Below are positions 63,614-64,000 of a stretch of DNA of 64,000 bases, piece after piece. Below the pieces are notes generated by a model, which did not search any database, was not told the origin of the DNA, and saw only the letters and a list, made by a program, of their open reading frames with translations. Position numbers and translations under genes: made by a program. Position 1 is the first letter of the stretch, and the number at the start of each line of letters is the position of its first letter. The stretch lies in NCBI GenBank assembly GCA_016200005.1, contig JACQFP010000003.1, forward strand, positions 34,069-98,068, given 5' to 3'. Source of the DNA: Verrucomicrobiota bacterium (lineage in GTDB: Bacteria > Verrucomicrobiota > Verrucomicrobiia > Limisphaerales > PALSA-1396).

Positions 63614-63616
63614 CAC

Positions 63617-63969
63617 TTCAATTCAGAATCCTAAATGTAAAATTCAAATGCCGCATCGCTGCGCTGGAACGCGGTAGTTCAAGTTCAAGCTTTAACGTGT
63701 GCGTGCCCTGCTCCGAACAGGACAAGCACGCGCAAGCGTGCAATCCAACAAGCCAGGGAGTTTAGCCCAATGCAGCGTTGCTAGGCGAGTTAGAAGTTTC
63801 AGCTCAGATCCGGTGAGGCGATGGCAGTGTTGCGAGCCATCGATGAATGAGTTTCCGTTGGAGAAATTTCCAAAAGTTGTGGACGGCGGGGGGTGGAAAA
63901 AAGGCATCCTGAGGGGGACAAAAAAACCTGCTGCCATCACACGATGGCGGCACAACCCTCAGGACACCT
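63617..63969. other. Gene-free stretch with a 56-nt hairpin near the window end
   Basis: No credible gene is seen. At 63908-63963 an outer stem CCTGAGGG/CCCTCAGG and an inner stem GCTGCCATC/GATGGCGGC (loop ACAC) form a nested hairpin. On the minus strand the inner stem is followed by a T7 run (from AAAAAAA at 63920-63926), as in a terminator. It ends 6 bp before the ATG at 63970. Confidence 0.5.
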
Positions 63970-64000
63970 ATGGAACAGAAGAATGTAGTCGGTCTGGAAA
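63970..64000 (+). CDS. Start of an unidentified gene (cut by window end)
   Basis: The ATG at 63970 opens a frame MEQKNVVGLE that continues to the edge. It lies just after the nested hairpin. Only ten codons are visible, so identity and reality are uncertain. The short spacing to the hairpin hints at a 5'-leader structure. Confidence 0.35.
   Translation, partial: MEQKNVVGLE

Noticed and set aside
63692..63955. 87-residue minus-strand frame at the right end
   Set aside because: It crosses the nested hairpin, has no family signature, and its composition is atypical of the neighbouring genes.

Overview
The window looks like a chromosomal segment from a GC-rich member of the Verrucomicrobiota (Pedosphaera/Limisphaerales-like). 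This is an inference. It rests on a PEP-CTERM protein, a secreted protein opening with the QVYSVNVVGYV type of mature N-terminus, weak Shine-Dalgarno signals, and a very high load of short palindromic interspersed repeats next to small S23 four-helix-bundle, GxxExxY and RelE/ParE genes. No replication origin, rRNA, phage or classical insertion sequence was seen.

1-20 kb is accessory and housekeeping DNA. It holds a coiled-coil/TPR-type protein cut by the window edge, an HNH nuclease, an S23 protein and an S23 remnant, RelE-like toxins (one with an antitoxin), tRNA-Glu(CTC), a TPR-sulfotransferase, an unknown two-gene unit between inverted repeats, PEP-CTERM and secreted proteins, a GxxExxY protein between hairpins, a zinc dehydrogenase, two paralogous lipoproteins, an MFS-spermidine-synthase fusion, an RluA pseudouridine synthase, a small membrane protein and a YfcE-type phosphoesterase. 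Several dispersed repeats lie inside or at the ends of reading frames.

20.7-35.7 kb is a nitrogen-oxide respiration island, all on the plus strand. It encodes a GYD protein, a copper nitrite reductase with a C-terminal cytochrome c, a SUMF1-like protein and a SCO1 protein. These are followed by a TAT-exported complex-iron-sulfur molybdoenzyme: a diheme/gamma subunit, a molybdopterin subunit, a small conserved protein, and an iron-sulfur subunit resembling Nitrospira-type NxrB. A TorD/NarJ chaperone, an HExxH-type protein, a MOSC protein, a DUF2249 protein, a Crp/Fnr regulator and a cupin complete it. FNR-type boxes precede the diheme subunit and the cupin. No NO or N2O reductase gene is visible.

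35.7-43.6 kb carries stress and redox regulation: a heavy-metal P-type ATPase, three universal stress proteins, a cyclic-nucleotide-binding protein, a PocR-AraC regulator, and a histidine kinase whose PAS domain has FixL-like heme residues, paired with a NarL-type response regulator.

43.6-55 kb, on the minus strand, encodes a zinc dehydrogenase and a seven-gene Hyf/complex-I-like membrane complex. Its large subunit lacks all four NiFe-binding cysteines, so it is probably an energy-converting-hydrogenase-related (Ehr) complex and not a hydrogenase. Each of its three intergenic gaps contains the same hairpin of about 130 bp.

55-64 kb holds a SulP transporter, GTP-dependent PEP carboxykinase, a small Ala/Lys/Cys-rich exported protein with a terminator, a double-domain retropepsin-like protein and alanyl-tRNA synthetase. 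It ends with a large hairpin before a gene that starts at the edge.
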